Shown: positions 14,892 through 21,987 of the stretch, in pieces
How the letters are laid out: the number at the start of each line of letters is the position of its first letter
Numbering within the stretch: position 1 is the first letter of the stretch
Assembly: GCA_023128855.1 (NCBI GenBank)
Contig: JAGMDE010000001.1
Coordinates: forward strand, 1-34,115
Direction: 5' to 3'
DNA length: 34,115 nucleotides
DNA from: Thermoplasmatales archaeon
GTDB lineage: Archaea > Thermoplasmatota > E2 > DHVEG-1
The notes under the pieces: generated by a model
Database searches by the model: none
What the model was told of the DNA's origin: nothing
The model's input: only the letters and a program-made list of their open reading frames with translations
Position numbers and translations under genes: made by a program

Positions 14892-17297
14892 CTAATATTG
14901 TAGTCCTAATCGTAGTAGTAAACGTTGTAGTATTGGGAACGCATTTGGAAACCGCTCTAAGAGTCTCATGAAGAATGTATAGGGTATTAGTTTACTTCTT
15001 GGCATTGTGACTTCTAATGGATTTGACCAAGGACTCTCTGCACCATAATCATCTTTAACTCTACAATATAAAGTATAAGTTCCTTCCTTCTCCCATTTAT
15101 GAGATGCACTAGCAGTTTCACCAGAAGGAATCGGACCAATATATGTATTTGACCCATCTTTCCAATTGAAATCATATGTTAATTCATCACTCTCAACATC
15201 AGTAGTACAACTGGTATAAGTATATGTTTCCCCAACCGTTCCCTTTGTTGGACCATCAAAAGAGGGTTTAAATGGAGGATTGCCCACGCTATTCACAATA
15301 ATGGATTTCGCATCAGAAATCGGACTTAAAGCGCCATGCTCATCTTGAGCTATCACACGACATTGATATGTTTTATGTTCATAATCATACCAATTCCAAA
15401 TAAGCTCATATGTCTCACCAGAATTATAGAGCGTACCAAATGGTTCCATATAATCTTTCCCAAAGACGATCACATAACATAATTTATCAGAATCAGGATC
15501 TGTTGCAGAAGTAGAATATGTATAATCATGCCATTCTCTAGCATAATTTGGAGCATTAAGTGTACTAGTTTTAGATGGAGCTGTATTTAAAACTCCCATA
15601 GAGGTAATAAGTTCTCCTTCATATTCATCCAAGAGGACAGGATGAAAATCATTATCTGTAAAATAATCGAGATAATCAAGCACCATTGGTTCAGCGTAAT
15701 TAAATAACTCTTCTGCGGTTATGTCATCATCAGCGTTATTATCAGCAGCTCCATATAATCCTGAACAGATATATTGTGTAAATAAGCCTCCATTGTACCC
15801 AAGAATGTTATGAGATATTGTTGTTTCATCTGATCGACATGCCATAAGTATTACCCTGTTATCGCCAGCAAGAGTTTGAGCAAACTTTTCAGCCCATTCA
15901 TCATGATACATACCATATCCATCAGGCATTCCACCACTATGACAACAATCAAGAATTACAATTAATGATCCCTCAAACCTCTCTAAATCTTCTGCAAATT
16001 CATAATCCCACCATTTTTCATCATTAAATAATACCATCCATTGATTTGTTCCATCATCACCACCATGGCCACTAAAATAAATCAAAGAGACATCATTAGA
16101 ATCCTCATTATCATCTAACCATCCAAGAGCATCATCGCGAATAGCAGATTTTGTACATTGACTTTTTTTCAAAATTTCCATCTGAGAATCAGAAAACCAG
16201 TTTGCTCCAAACATCAAGGCATCCTTAATATGATCAACATCAAGGTCAGAACCAAGGCTCTCGTCAACACCGATAAGGACACTATTATAATTTATATCCC
16301 CCATGTTATAAACATATACATTCACAGTATCGTTATCAGAATAAAGTTCTCTATCAAAACTTCTTGCATAGATAGTATATCGCCCATTTGGAAGACCTGT
16401 AGTATCCCATTCATATGTCCAAGATGTTGTACCAGTTGCTGTCTCCCAATTGCCAAGAAGATCTATTTTAACTTCAACATATTCAAGGTTTCCCTCAGGG
16501 TCATTAGCATTCCCAGTGATTGTTATTGTCCCACTTACTGTTTGTCCTTCCACGGGATAGGTTATTTCAACAGTTGGCAGTTGATTTCCATACTGGGTTA
16601 TCCAGAAATCATCAATATAAAAGTCTTGAGTGGCCAATCGAAAGGCCTCTATATGCCAAATTTCTATACCTATCTCCACCGGGTGTCTAAATCCTCCAAC
16701 AGCGTCAATAGAATCGTCATGAAATAAATGTACTTCATCTGCAGTTATCGTAAATTCCTCTTCAATCCACCTAGTTGTTGATGGATCAATATGTGGAACG
16801 AATTCTTGAAAAACATTACCATCGTGCCATCGAATCTGTCCAGTCCTTCTATGAATATTAACAACGCCACCGGTACCATGCTCCGTAAAGTCTTCATAAA
16901 TTGTTGCTTGCATACTTAAATCTGGTGAATATATTCTATAATGAATAACATAACTCCCAGGTGGTCCAAAATACATTTGACGCAAGCTGCAATATTTGTC
17001 TGGATCTGCACTTGAACCATGAATCTTCATTACCATATTATCTGGGTCTAAGGGATCAATACATGCCTCAATGTATTGATTTTCAGTTATCCCGTCTGTT
17101 GACCATCCTCTTTCTGCTTTAGGTGATTCACCAACATTGTAATCATCGAAATCATCATACCTTATGTAAGTTCTTAATTGGTTACTGGTGGTTGTAATTT
17201 TTCCAATATCCCCACTAATACTTGGTAAAATACTTGCTCCAAGGAATAGGATTATTATTCCTATTACCAATCCTTTTCTAAAAACATTTTTTGTCAT
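14892..17297 (-). CDS. secreted caspase-like (C14) peptidase with Ig-like/PKD domains
   Basis: An 801-residue exported protein. It has a signal peptide (GLVIGIIILFLGASILPSIS) and a lectin/jelly-roll-like region at residues about 45-230. An Ig-like domain (VEITYPVEGQTVSGTITITG) follows at about 238-330, then a caspase/metacaspase domain at about 335-570. The dyad is visible as YFSGHGGDDG (His near 411) and LDCCHSGG (Cys near 451). Two Ig/PKD-type domains follow (about 575-670 and 675-765). The tail reads RLLERFPNAFPILQRLL, an amphipathic helix in place of a transmembrane anchor. Caspase-fold peptidases cut after basic or acidic residues; outside the cell this one probably degrades proteins or processes surface layers. 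GGGAGAGG precedes the ATG, with a TATA-like run (AATAATATATT) further upstream. It is a single gene, not an operon. Confidence 0.9.
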   Translation of the reverse strand: MTKNVFRKGLVIGIIILFLGASILPSISGDIGKITTTSNQLRTYIRYDDFDDYNVGESPKAERGWSTDGITENQYIEACIDPLDPDNMVMKIHGSSADPDKYCSLRQMYFGPPGSYVIHYRIYSPDLSMQATIYEDFTEHGTGGVVNIHRRTGQIRWHDGNVFQEFVPHIDPSTTRWIEEEFTITADEVHLFHDDSIDAVGGFRHPVEIGIEIWHIEAFRLATQDFYIDDFWITQYGNQLPTVEITYPVEGQTVSGTITITGNANDPEGNLEYVEVKIDLLGNWETATGTTSWTYEWDTTGLPNGRYTIYARSFDRELYSDNDTVNVYVYNMGDINYNSVLIGVDESLGSDLDVDHIKDALMFGANWFSDSQMEILKKSQCTKSAIRDDALGWLDDNEDSNDVSLIYFSGHGGDDGTNQWMVLFNDEKWWDYEFAEDLERFEGSLIVILDCCHSGGMPDGYGMYHDEWAEKFAQTLAGDNRVILMACRSDETTISHNILGYNGGLFTQYICSGLYGAADNNADDDITAEELFNYAEPMVLDYLDYFTDNDFHPVLLDEYEGELITSMGVLNTAPSKTSTLNAPNYAREWHDYTYSTSATDPDSDKLCYVIVFGKDYMEPFGTLYNSGETYELIWNWYDYEHKTYQCRVIAQDEHGALSPISDAKSIIVNSVGNPPFKPSFDGPTKGTVGETYTYTSCTTDVESDELTYDFNWKDGSNTYIGPIPSGETASASHKWEKEGTYTLYCRVKDDYGAESPWSNPLEVTMPRSKLIPYTFFMRLLERFPNAFPILQRLLLRLGLQY

Positions 17298-17445
17298 ATG
17301 TTTCTACCTCTCCCTAATTATAAAATTAGCGTGATTGTAATATATTATTCTGTTTTAAATGTATTCATAACAATTGTTAAACGTAACAAAATGTTATAAA
17401 AAACCCTGGGTTTTTTGCATTCTGATTTCATTTACTTCAGTTTAG

Positions 17446-17467
17446 GCATCAACCTAAAACTCTCTCC
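17446..17467. repeat. HTH-gene 3'-tail repeat, copy 1
   Basis: A 22-base match to the 3' end of the HTH gene at 25072-25093, including CATCAACCTAAAACTCTC. Read on the minus strand it encodes GESFRLMPKLK and a stop. No further homology to the HTH gene is seen on the upstream side, so the similarity ends sharply. Confidence 0.7.
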
Positions 17468-17515
17468 AAAAATGTTAATATTTAAACATAGATTATTTGG
17501 AATAAATGGTGTATT

Positions 17516-17680
17516 ATGGAAGTTCGTGCTTGTCCAAGTTGTGGGAGTAAAAATATTTTTAGTTATCTCTCTGTAATTGGTATGAATTATCTTTGTAAAG
17601 ATTGTGGATTTCAGGGTGTTCCTTTTATTTTTGATTCTGAGGAGGATTATCAGGTGTTTCTTGATGAATTGATAAAATAA
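17516..17680 (+). CDS. 54-residue zinc-ribbon protein
   Basis: A 54-codon frame, MEVRACPSCGSKNIFSYL, followed by YLCKDCGFQG and an acidic tail (DSEEDYQVFLDELIK). The two pairs CPSC and CKDC make a standard four-cysteine zinc ribbon. This size and layout are common in archaea, where such proteins may bind nucleic acid or act as transcription-factor-like adaptors. The ATG lies about 35-45 bases after an AATATTTAAAC stretch that could be a TATA box, so the transcript may be nearly leaderless. It is not obviously in an operon with the membrane gene 130 bases downstream. Confidence 0.8.
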   Translation: MEVRACPSCGSKNIFSYLSVIGMNYLCKDCGFQGVPFIFDSEEDYQVFLDELIK

Positions 17681-17809
17681 TCATGTGATTTTTTATACTG
17701 ATTTCATTTCAACTATTGAAATTTTTAAATGTTATAAATTATTTGTTATATAAAAAGAATTTTAAATGAACACATATTACAATTTTTAGTTGAGGGAGGT
17801 TAAAATCTT

Positions 17810-18538
17810 ATGGATAATTTGGAAAAAATTCAACAAACACAGAATTCTGGACAAAATATGCCAAATCAGCCACCAGGTTATGTTCAACAGGGTGATCAAC
17901 ATAGCTATTATCATGGTCCTTCAATTGGCAGTTTATTGGTAAAAAGCCGTTTATCCAAGATAGGACTTGTTCTAATTATATTATCAGTAATTGGGCTGAT
18001 AATATCATATGCGGTCCCATGGGGTTATGTAGACGCAGATGGCATAGATGAAAGAATGTTTGGTCATGATTTAGAAAATAAAGATGGACAAGATTTAGCA
18101 TCTATTTTAGGTTCTGGTAGCTCTTCTTCTTTTGAGGATACCACTTATGATGACTACATTGAAGGTACTCCTGTTTTAGCTGATATTGGATTTTTATTAT
18201 TGTTAGTCTTTGGGATTGTTATATTAATCCTTGGGCTTATGGAGTCAAACCAAAATATTATGAAATCATTGCTTTCATTCATTGGATTTATTATTGGTGT
18301 TATAGCTCTTATCCCTAGTCTATGGACTTTAATTGCTGGTATAAGATTTATTGGATATAATATATATATTGCATTAAATGGGGACATATATTCTGATAAG
18401 TTTATTGTTTTTCCAGCAGCCTATATAATTCTTACTTTCGGTTTTCTATGTTTTATTGCAGTGATATTATTAATAAAGGGAAAGAATAAATTGTTAAATA
18501 TGGGTATTTTTCAAAATCCTGTCTCTTCTCGGATGTGA
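17810..18538 (+). CDS. multi-pass membrane protein, first of a related pair
   Basis: A 242-residue protein. Its N-terminal 45 residues are soluble and rich in Gln/Pro/Gly (NMPNQPPGYVQQGDQHSY). Four hydrophobic segments follow (about 50-72, 125-145, 155-180 and 200-225), with an acidic, serine-rich loop between the first and second. The motif PWGYVDADGID just after the first span matches PWSFYESDTSWG in the next gene, so the two are probably distant paralogues. GGGAGG lies about ten bases before the ATG. The stop is 23 bases from the next start with a strong ribosome site, pointing to one operon. No known domain is recognised. Confidence 0.75.
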   Translation: MDNLEKIQQTQNSGQNMPNQPPGYVQQGDQHSYYHGPSIGSLLVKSRLSKIGLVLIILSVIGLIISYAVPWGYVDADGIDERMFGHDLENKDGQDLASILGSGSSSSFEDTTYDDYIEGTPVLADIGFLLLLVFGIVILILGLMESNQNIMKSLLSFIGFIIGVIALIPSLWTLIAGIRFIGYNIYIALNGDIYSDKFIVFPAAYIILTFGFLCFIAVILLIKGKNKLLNMGIFQNPVSSRM

Positions 18539-18561
18539 TATATTAAAGGAGGAAAAAAACA

Positions 18562-19314
18562 ATGAACGGGAATTTTATAGGAAGGGTTCAAAAACTTACA
18601 ATGATAATGTTATTAGTAAGCATTATCGCACTATTATTTATGCCTCTTCTACCATGGAGTTTTTATGAAAGTGATACGTCTTGGGGTTCTATTAAATATT
18701 ATTCCACTGAGGGAAATATTATGGTAGGTGGTGAGAGAGCAGAAGATGAAATAGATAATTATAATAAAGGGAGTGACTCATATGAATTATTAAAAGAAAC
18801 TATTTCAGCGAAGGATAATCTAAGTGGCATTGGTCTGTGTTTCTGGCTTTCACTAATCTTTACAATTATTCTTCTGGTTGGAATAAAAATATATAACATG
18901 GGGCAACAATACCAGTTGTTTTCAAATATAATCTTTCTAACTGGCATTATGATAATCATTTTTGCAATTTTCATTATTTTATATCACGTGTGGTTTATGG
19001 GAAACATCGGCGAACTTGCAGATATAGGTAATATTGATGTTGCTTTTAGTTTTAATTATCTGCCTTTAACTATGGGAATTATACTATTGATCGTATCAAT
19101 AATCTATGTGTTTAGTGTTGTTCCGATGGCAATATATGGAATTTCTTCTTCGTTACAGCATCGGATGATGGGCCATCAAGTTGGTATGCCACCACAACAG
19201 CCACCTCAGCAAACTCCGCAACCAACAGGTCATGGTTATTGCCTAGCATGCGGTGGAGCTAAATTAAGTGATACTCAGAAGTTTTGTCATAAATGTGGAA
19301 AGAAGCTAGTATAA
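18562..19314 (+). CDS. multi-pass membrane protein with C-terminal zinc ribbon, second of the pair
   Basis: A 250-residue protein with four hydrophobic spans (about 13-35, 90-112, 122-145 and 165-190). A Pro/Gln-rich linker (MPPQQPPQQTPQPTG) leads to a C-terminal zinc ribbon, YCLACGG...FCHKCGKKLV, with two CxxC pairs. The first extracytoplasmic loop begins PWSFYESD, like the neighbouring gene. The zinc ribbon is expected in the cytoplasm, where it could contact a partner, as in many archaeal membrane proteins with terminal zinc ribbons. GGAGG lies about nine bases before the ATG. The operon may continue to the lipoprotein gene 40 bases downstream. Confidence 0.78.
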   Translation: MNGNFIGRVQKLTMIMLLVSIIALLFMPLLPWSFYESDTSWGSIKYYSTEGNIMVGGERAEDEIDNYNKGSDSYELLKETISAKDNLSGIGLCFWLSLIFTIILLVGIKIYNMGQQYQLFSNIIFLTGIMIIIFAIFIILYHVWFMGNIGELADIGNIDVAFSFNYLPLTMGIILLIVSIIYVFSVVPMAIYGISSSLQHRMMGHQVGMPPQQPPQQTPQPTGHGYCLACGGAKLSDTQKFCHKCGKKLV

Positions 19315-19354
19315 AAAGATGTTATGAAATTGTAATATTGGAGGAGGTATAGAT

Positions 19355-19921
19355 ATGAAAAAACAATTATTGATAGTTGGAATAACGTTGGTATTGTTAG
19401 CTGTTGGACTAAGTGGCTGTAACGAAAAAAGCACAGATACTGCAACAACGCTAGTTCAGTTTGTGAAGGATGATATTGCTAATACGCTGACTGTGGATGC
19501 TACTACTTCTAGTGATATTTTATGGAGTGATATTTATTTTGATGGTAATTGTGATACTAGAGGTCTTGGTCTTGGTACTTATGTTGTTGTTGGTGATGTG
19601 ATTCCTCATTGTTATGGTACGATTACTATTTATTATATGCCTGAGGAGGTGAAAGAGATTGTGTTGGATGTTTTTGAGTTTTCATCGGAACCTCGTCCTA
19701 GTATTGCGTGTGTTGAAGATAATAGCGCTAGGACTTTGACTGTGGTTAGTGCTTTTCCTTATGATCTTTTATGGAGTGATCTCAATATTATAGGTTCGTG
19801 TGATACTTCAGGTTTAAATGGCAATATTGAAGCAGGAGATCAAATTACAAATTGTTCTGGAAATATAATAATTGTGCTAATATCAACAGATTTAATACTC
19901 GGTAATTGGGATTTTACATAA
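19355..19921 (+). CDS. lipoprotein with two copies of a beta-type repeat (module P)
   Basis: A 188-residue protein with signal peptide MKKQLLIVGITLVLLAVGLS and lipobox LSGC, so it is exported and lipid-anchored. The mature part contains two related modules of about 75 residues: VQFVKDD-ANTLTV, then LWSDIYFDGNCDTRGL, GD-IPHCYGTITI; and later IACVEDNSARTLTV, LWSDLNIIGSCDTSGL, GDQITNCSGNIII. Each carries two cysteines that could form a disulphide. The module recalls the C-terminal beta domain of archaeal pilin-like proteins (D-x-x-x-T-L-T-V, GD-I-C-G-T), but I cannot confirm this. GGAGGAGG lies just upstream. The leader TTATGAAATTGTA is shared with other genes of the island. Confidence 0.82.
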   Translation: MKKQLLIVGITLVLLAVGLSGCNEKSTDTATTLVQFVKDDIANTLTVDATTSSDILWSDIYFDGNCDTRGLGLGTYVVVGDVIPHCYGTITIYYMPEEVKEIVLDVFEFSSEPRPSIACVEDNSARTLTVVSAFPYDLLWSDLNIIGSCDTSGLNGNIEAGDQITNCSGNIIIVLISTDLILGNWDFT

Positions 19922-19923
19922 GT

Positions 19924-20060
19924 TTATAGTTTTGGCATCAACCTAAAACTAACCTCTGAAGGTTGAGGTTCATCAACCCAGTCATCTAAACAACGCTGAA
20001 TCAGCCTGCGTGATTGCCAATATGAGTCGTGTTTATTTTTATATTTTTCAAGAAGTTTCA
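19924..20060 (-). pseudogene. decayed 3' fragment of an HTH-gene paralogue (tail copy 2)
   Basis: The minus strand encodes about 45 residues ending at a TAA (19926-19924). They align with the last 45 residues of the intact HTH protein at 25061: LEKYKNKHDSYWQSRRLIQR against LLDRFNKKHEDYCSSRRLIQ, then DDWVDE against DDWIDD, and SFRLMPKL against SFRLMQKQ. No start or HTH part remains. Homology stops at about 20060, exactly where repeat R2 begins. A good example of loss of the 5' part of one element copy. Confidence 0.8.
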
Positions 20061-20180
20061 GTAGTTGCTAAGGTAAAAAATGAGGAAGAACGAGTCTCTA
20101 ACAGGAGAGAAAATGGTAAAAGGACTAAACGGTTTTTGACATGTTTGCTTATGTGAATCTGCGAAGGAATGATGTTTTTC
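20059..20180. repeat. dispersed repeat R2, copy 2
   Basis: Second copy of the 14718-14840 repeat. Here the short plus frame is open for 19 codons from ATGAGGAAGAA (MRKNESLTGEK, then KGLNGF) and stops at the TGA of GGTTTTTGACATG, shared with copy 1. The right end (GAATCTG-GAAGGAA) recurs at 21868, upstream of another lipoprotein gene. Confidence 0.6.
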
Positions 20181-20277
20181 TGTCAAAACCTATGAAAATG
20201 TTAATATGTTCATAGTTAGATGTAATATTGTATATAAGAACAGATGTTATGAATTGTAGATCGGAGGAGGCATAGAT

Positions 20278-20631
20278 ATGAAAAAACAAATCATAATTAT
20301 TGGAATAATGCTGATGTTGTTAGCTGTTGGATTAAGTGGTTGCACTGACCAAAGTGGAGAAAGCAAATTTGTTGGAACTTGGACATATACTGGGGGTGAT
20401 TTCTATTATGATACTCTTCATCTTTATTCGGATGGGGTATTAAGTGGAATTAGTCGCTTCAATCCTGATTATGCTCCTGCCGATCCAGGTACTTGGGAAG
20501 CTAATGATACTCATTTAATTCTCCATTTCACCGATTTCGATGATCTTATATATAGTTACAAATTTACCAGCAGCGACACACTTGTTTTAACTGCATCATG
20601 GGGAGATACAGGCATCTACAAGAAATCATAA
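20278..20631 (+). CDS. small lipoprotein with lipocalin-like module (module L)
   Basis: A 117-residue protein. Its signal peptide, MKKQIIIIGIMLMLLAVGLS, is almost the same as in the lipoproteins at 19355 and 21988, and the lipobox is LSGC. The mature part is a single beta-rich module: FVGTWTYTGG, LHLYSDGVLSG, GTWEANDTHLILHF and YSYKFTSSDTLVLTA. This is the pattern of small lipocalin-like domains (GTW, then three hairpins) found in bacterial and archaeal lipoproteins. No enzyme site is visible; it may bind a hydrophobic or sugar ligand. GGAGGAGG precedes the ATG. The next gene (SleB-like) starts 46 bases downstream and is probably co-transcribed. Confidence 0.85.
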   Translation: MKKQIIIIGIMLMLLAVGLSGCTDQSGESKFVGTWTYTGGDFYYDTLHLYSDGVLSGISRFNPDYAPADPGTWEANDTHLILHFTDFDDLIYSYKFTSSDTLVLTASWGDTGIYKKS

Positions 20632-20677
20632 TCCAGAGAGTATGAGAGGTAAATTAAGTTTGAAGGAGGAAATAAAA

Positions 20678-21481
20678 ATGAGAAAGACCGCAATAGGACT
20701 AATTATGTTTTTGATAGGAATGTTTATCTTATCTACAATAAACATTAATTGCCTAGGGTATCAACACCCAGATGATGTAGTACACATAGAAATTCCACAA
20801 CAAGGTGAAATATGGCATAGGGGAGAAACCCATGAAATAAAATGGAGGTGCGTTGGTTCAAATGCTTTTCGTCCTACAAGATGGGATGTTTATCTGGTTT
20901 TTGCAGACACAAGGTCCCCACAATATGAACTTTATCAAAAAGAACGAATTAAGTTAGCAACTGTTGATTATGATTATAATTATGATGGAAACTACACATG
21001 GACAATACCATTGGACTTGCCTGAGTCGTCATCGGATGGGTATTCTTTTGATATTGAAGGAACTGATCGCTGGGATTTCTATGGATCTGGAGGCAGCATC
21101 TACATATTAGACCCAGGTGAAGAATTAGTCACTTCTCCCGATGATGAGTATTGGCTTTCAAGAGCAATTATGTCTGAAGCAAGTGTGGGAACACAACAGG
21201 AGCAAATAGCAGTTGGATGGTGTGTGCTAAATAGATTTAATGACGGACGGTTTGGAGATTCTTTGGAAGGAGTTATATATGACGGATTTGCATATAATCA
21301 ACAACCAACACAACAAATAAAAGAATTGGCAAACGAAATTCTTAAGGGATTACATCCTGATCCAACTGACGGAGCAGTATTTTTCTTTTCACCCAGGAGT
21401 ATGCCAAAAGAGGGAGAGAATACAACGGGTTATGATGTTGGCGGAGGACCTCATACTTACTGTGCCTGGAACATCAAATAG
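20678..21481 (+). CDS. secreted SleB/CwlJ-type cell-wall hydrolase, first part of a frameshifted gene
   Basis: The first frame gives 267 residues. A signal peptide (TAIGLIMFLIGMFILSTI) is followed by an Ig-like domain (IPQQGEIWHRGETHEIKW, then NYTWTIP and SDGYSFDIEG; residues about 35-145), which recalls Ser-Thr-rich/KNH-type surface domains. A cell-wall hydrolase domain starts near residue 155: WLSRAIMSEASVGTQQEQIA, then VGWCVLNRF and GAVFFFSP. In SleB this glutamate (here Glu167) is catalytic and the enzyme cuts peptidoglycan between MurNAc and GlcNAc as a lytic transglycosylase. The frame ends prematurely at TAG 21481 inside the domain, while the protein continues in the next frame to 21785. 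GGAGG lies about eight bases before the ATG at 20678. Archaea lack murein, so the target should be bacterial. Confidence 0.85.
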   Translation: MRKTAIGLIMFLIGMFILSTININCLGYQHPDDVVHIEIPQQGEIWHRGETHEIKWRCVGSNAFRPTRWDVYLVFADTRSPQYELYQKERIKLATVDYDYNYDGNYTWTIPLDLPESSSDGYSFDIEGTDRWDFYGSGGSIYILDPGEELVTSPDDEYWLSRAIMSEASVGTQQEQIAVGWCVLNRFNDGRFGDSLEGVIYDGFAYNQQPTQQIKELANEILKGLHPDPTDGAVFFFSPRSMPKEGENTTGYDVGGGPHTYCAWNIK

Positions 21482-21785
21482 AGTCTATTTTCCATATTGG
21501 GCGAAACCGACTGAAGAAATAAACGAAAATACCCAATCATATCAAATCTTAACTGAATATGGTTATGGAGATATGGAATGGCGAGAATTAAATGGTATCA
21601 GAAATTGGTATTTCATGTTTTATCATCCAATATCGTCACAGTATGAATCTGAAGAGATCGGTGAGCCAAATGATGGTACAATCACAGGAACAAGTGCTGA
21701 CGGCACTCCTGGCTTTGAAATGATATTTGTTTTCTTGGCAGTAACATTGTTATTATTCTGGAAAAGAAAAAGTAAAAACCTATAG
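21456..21785 (+). pseudogene. SleB-like hydrolase, second part in shifted frame, with GTPGFE C-terminal tail
   Basis: After about 21455 the protein continues in another frame: LTVPGTSNRVYFPYWAKP, then MEWRELNGIRNWYFMFYHP, completing the SleB-like domain. A short linker and the tail GTPGFEMIFVFLAVTLLLFW ending in KRKSKNL follow. Removing one base near 21452-21456 would join the halves as GGPHLTVPGTS. The tail (GTPGFE, hydrophobic span, basic end) matches that of the SLT protein at 23922 and resembles PGF-CTERM signals cut by archaeosortase. The shift could be a true mutation, a sequencing error or programmed frameshifting. The ATG at 21432 in this frame lies inside the domain and is unlikely to be a real start. 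Confidence 0.75.
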
Positions 21786-21790
21786 CTTTG

Positions 21791-21812
21791 GCATCAATCT
21801 AAAACTAGTGTC
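21791..21812. repeat. HTH-gene 3'-tail repeat, copy 3
   Basis: CATCAATCTAAAACT; on the minus strand it reads SFRLMPKL and a stop. It lies five bases after the stop of the SleB-like gene. Homology to the HTH gene is lost just beyond. Confidence 0.6.
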
Positions 21813-21830
21813 ACCATTCTCCTTGCTTTG

Positions 21831-21865
21831 GTATCAACCTAAAACTCTCTCCAACATACTCGATT
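21831..21865. repeat. HTH-gene 3'-tail repeat, copy 4
   Basis: TATCAACCTAAAACTCTCTC, then a further dozen bases matching the HTH gene. On the minus strand it encodes EYVGESFRLIPKQ, against DYVGESFRLMQKQ in the intact protein. It is the second of two tails 40 bases apart in the same orientation. The partial R2 copy begins just after it. Confidence 0.65.
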
Positions 21866-21867
21866 TA

Positions 21868-21987
21868 ATAGAGAATCTGAGAAGGAAGGAGCTTTTACTG
21901 TTAAAACCTATAAAAAAATTAATATGTTCATAGTTCGATACAATATTGTCTATAAGAATAAATGTTGTAGATTGGGGAGGAAAAAAT
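21868..21987 (+). promoter_or_regulatory. partial R2 repeat and duplicated lipoprotein promoter/leader
   Basis: Matches about 20150-20277 upstream of the other lipoprotein: GAATCTG-GAAGGAA, AAAACCTAT-AAAA, TTAATATGTTCATAGTT, CAATATTGT-TATAAGAA, then a leader with GGGGAGG before the ATG. The conserved order suggests the promoter and signal-peptide region were copied as a block. Confidence 0.6.

Larger units (their letters stand above)
19922..20277. other. spacer with decayed HTH gene, repeat R2 and lipoprotein promoter
   Basis: This gap contains, in order, a minus-strand remnant of an HTH gene (19924-20060), repeat R2 (20059-20180), and an AT-rich stretch (about 20180-20277). The last stretch matches that upstream of the lipoprotein gene at 21988 (TTAATATGTTCATAGTT, then CAATATTGT-TATAAGAA). 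It holds the probable promoter and the GGAGGAGG ribosome site. Confidence 0.6.

Noticed and set aside
16158..16727. 189-codon frame antisense to the caspase-like gene
   Set aside because: It lies wholly opposite a well-supported multi-domain gene, with isoleucine-rich shadow composition.
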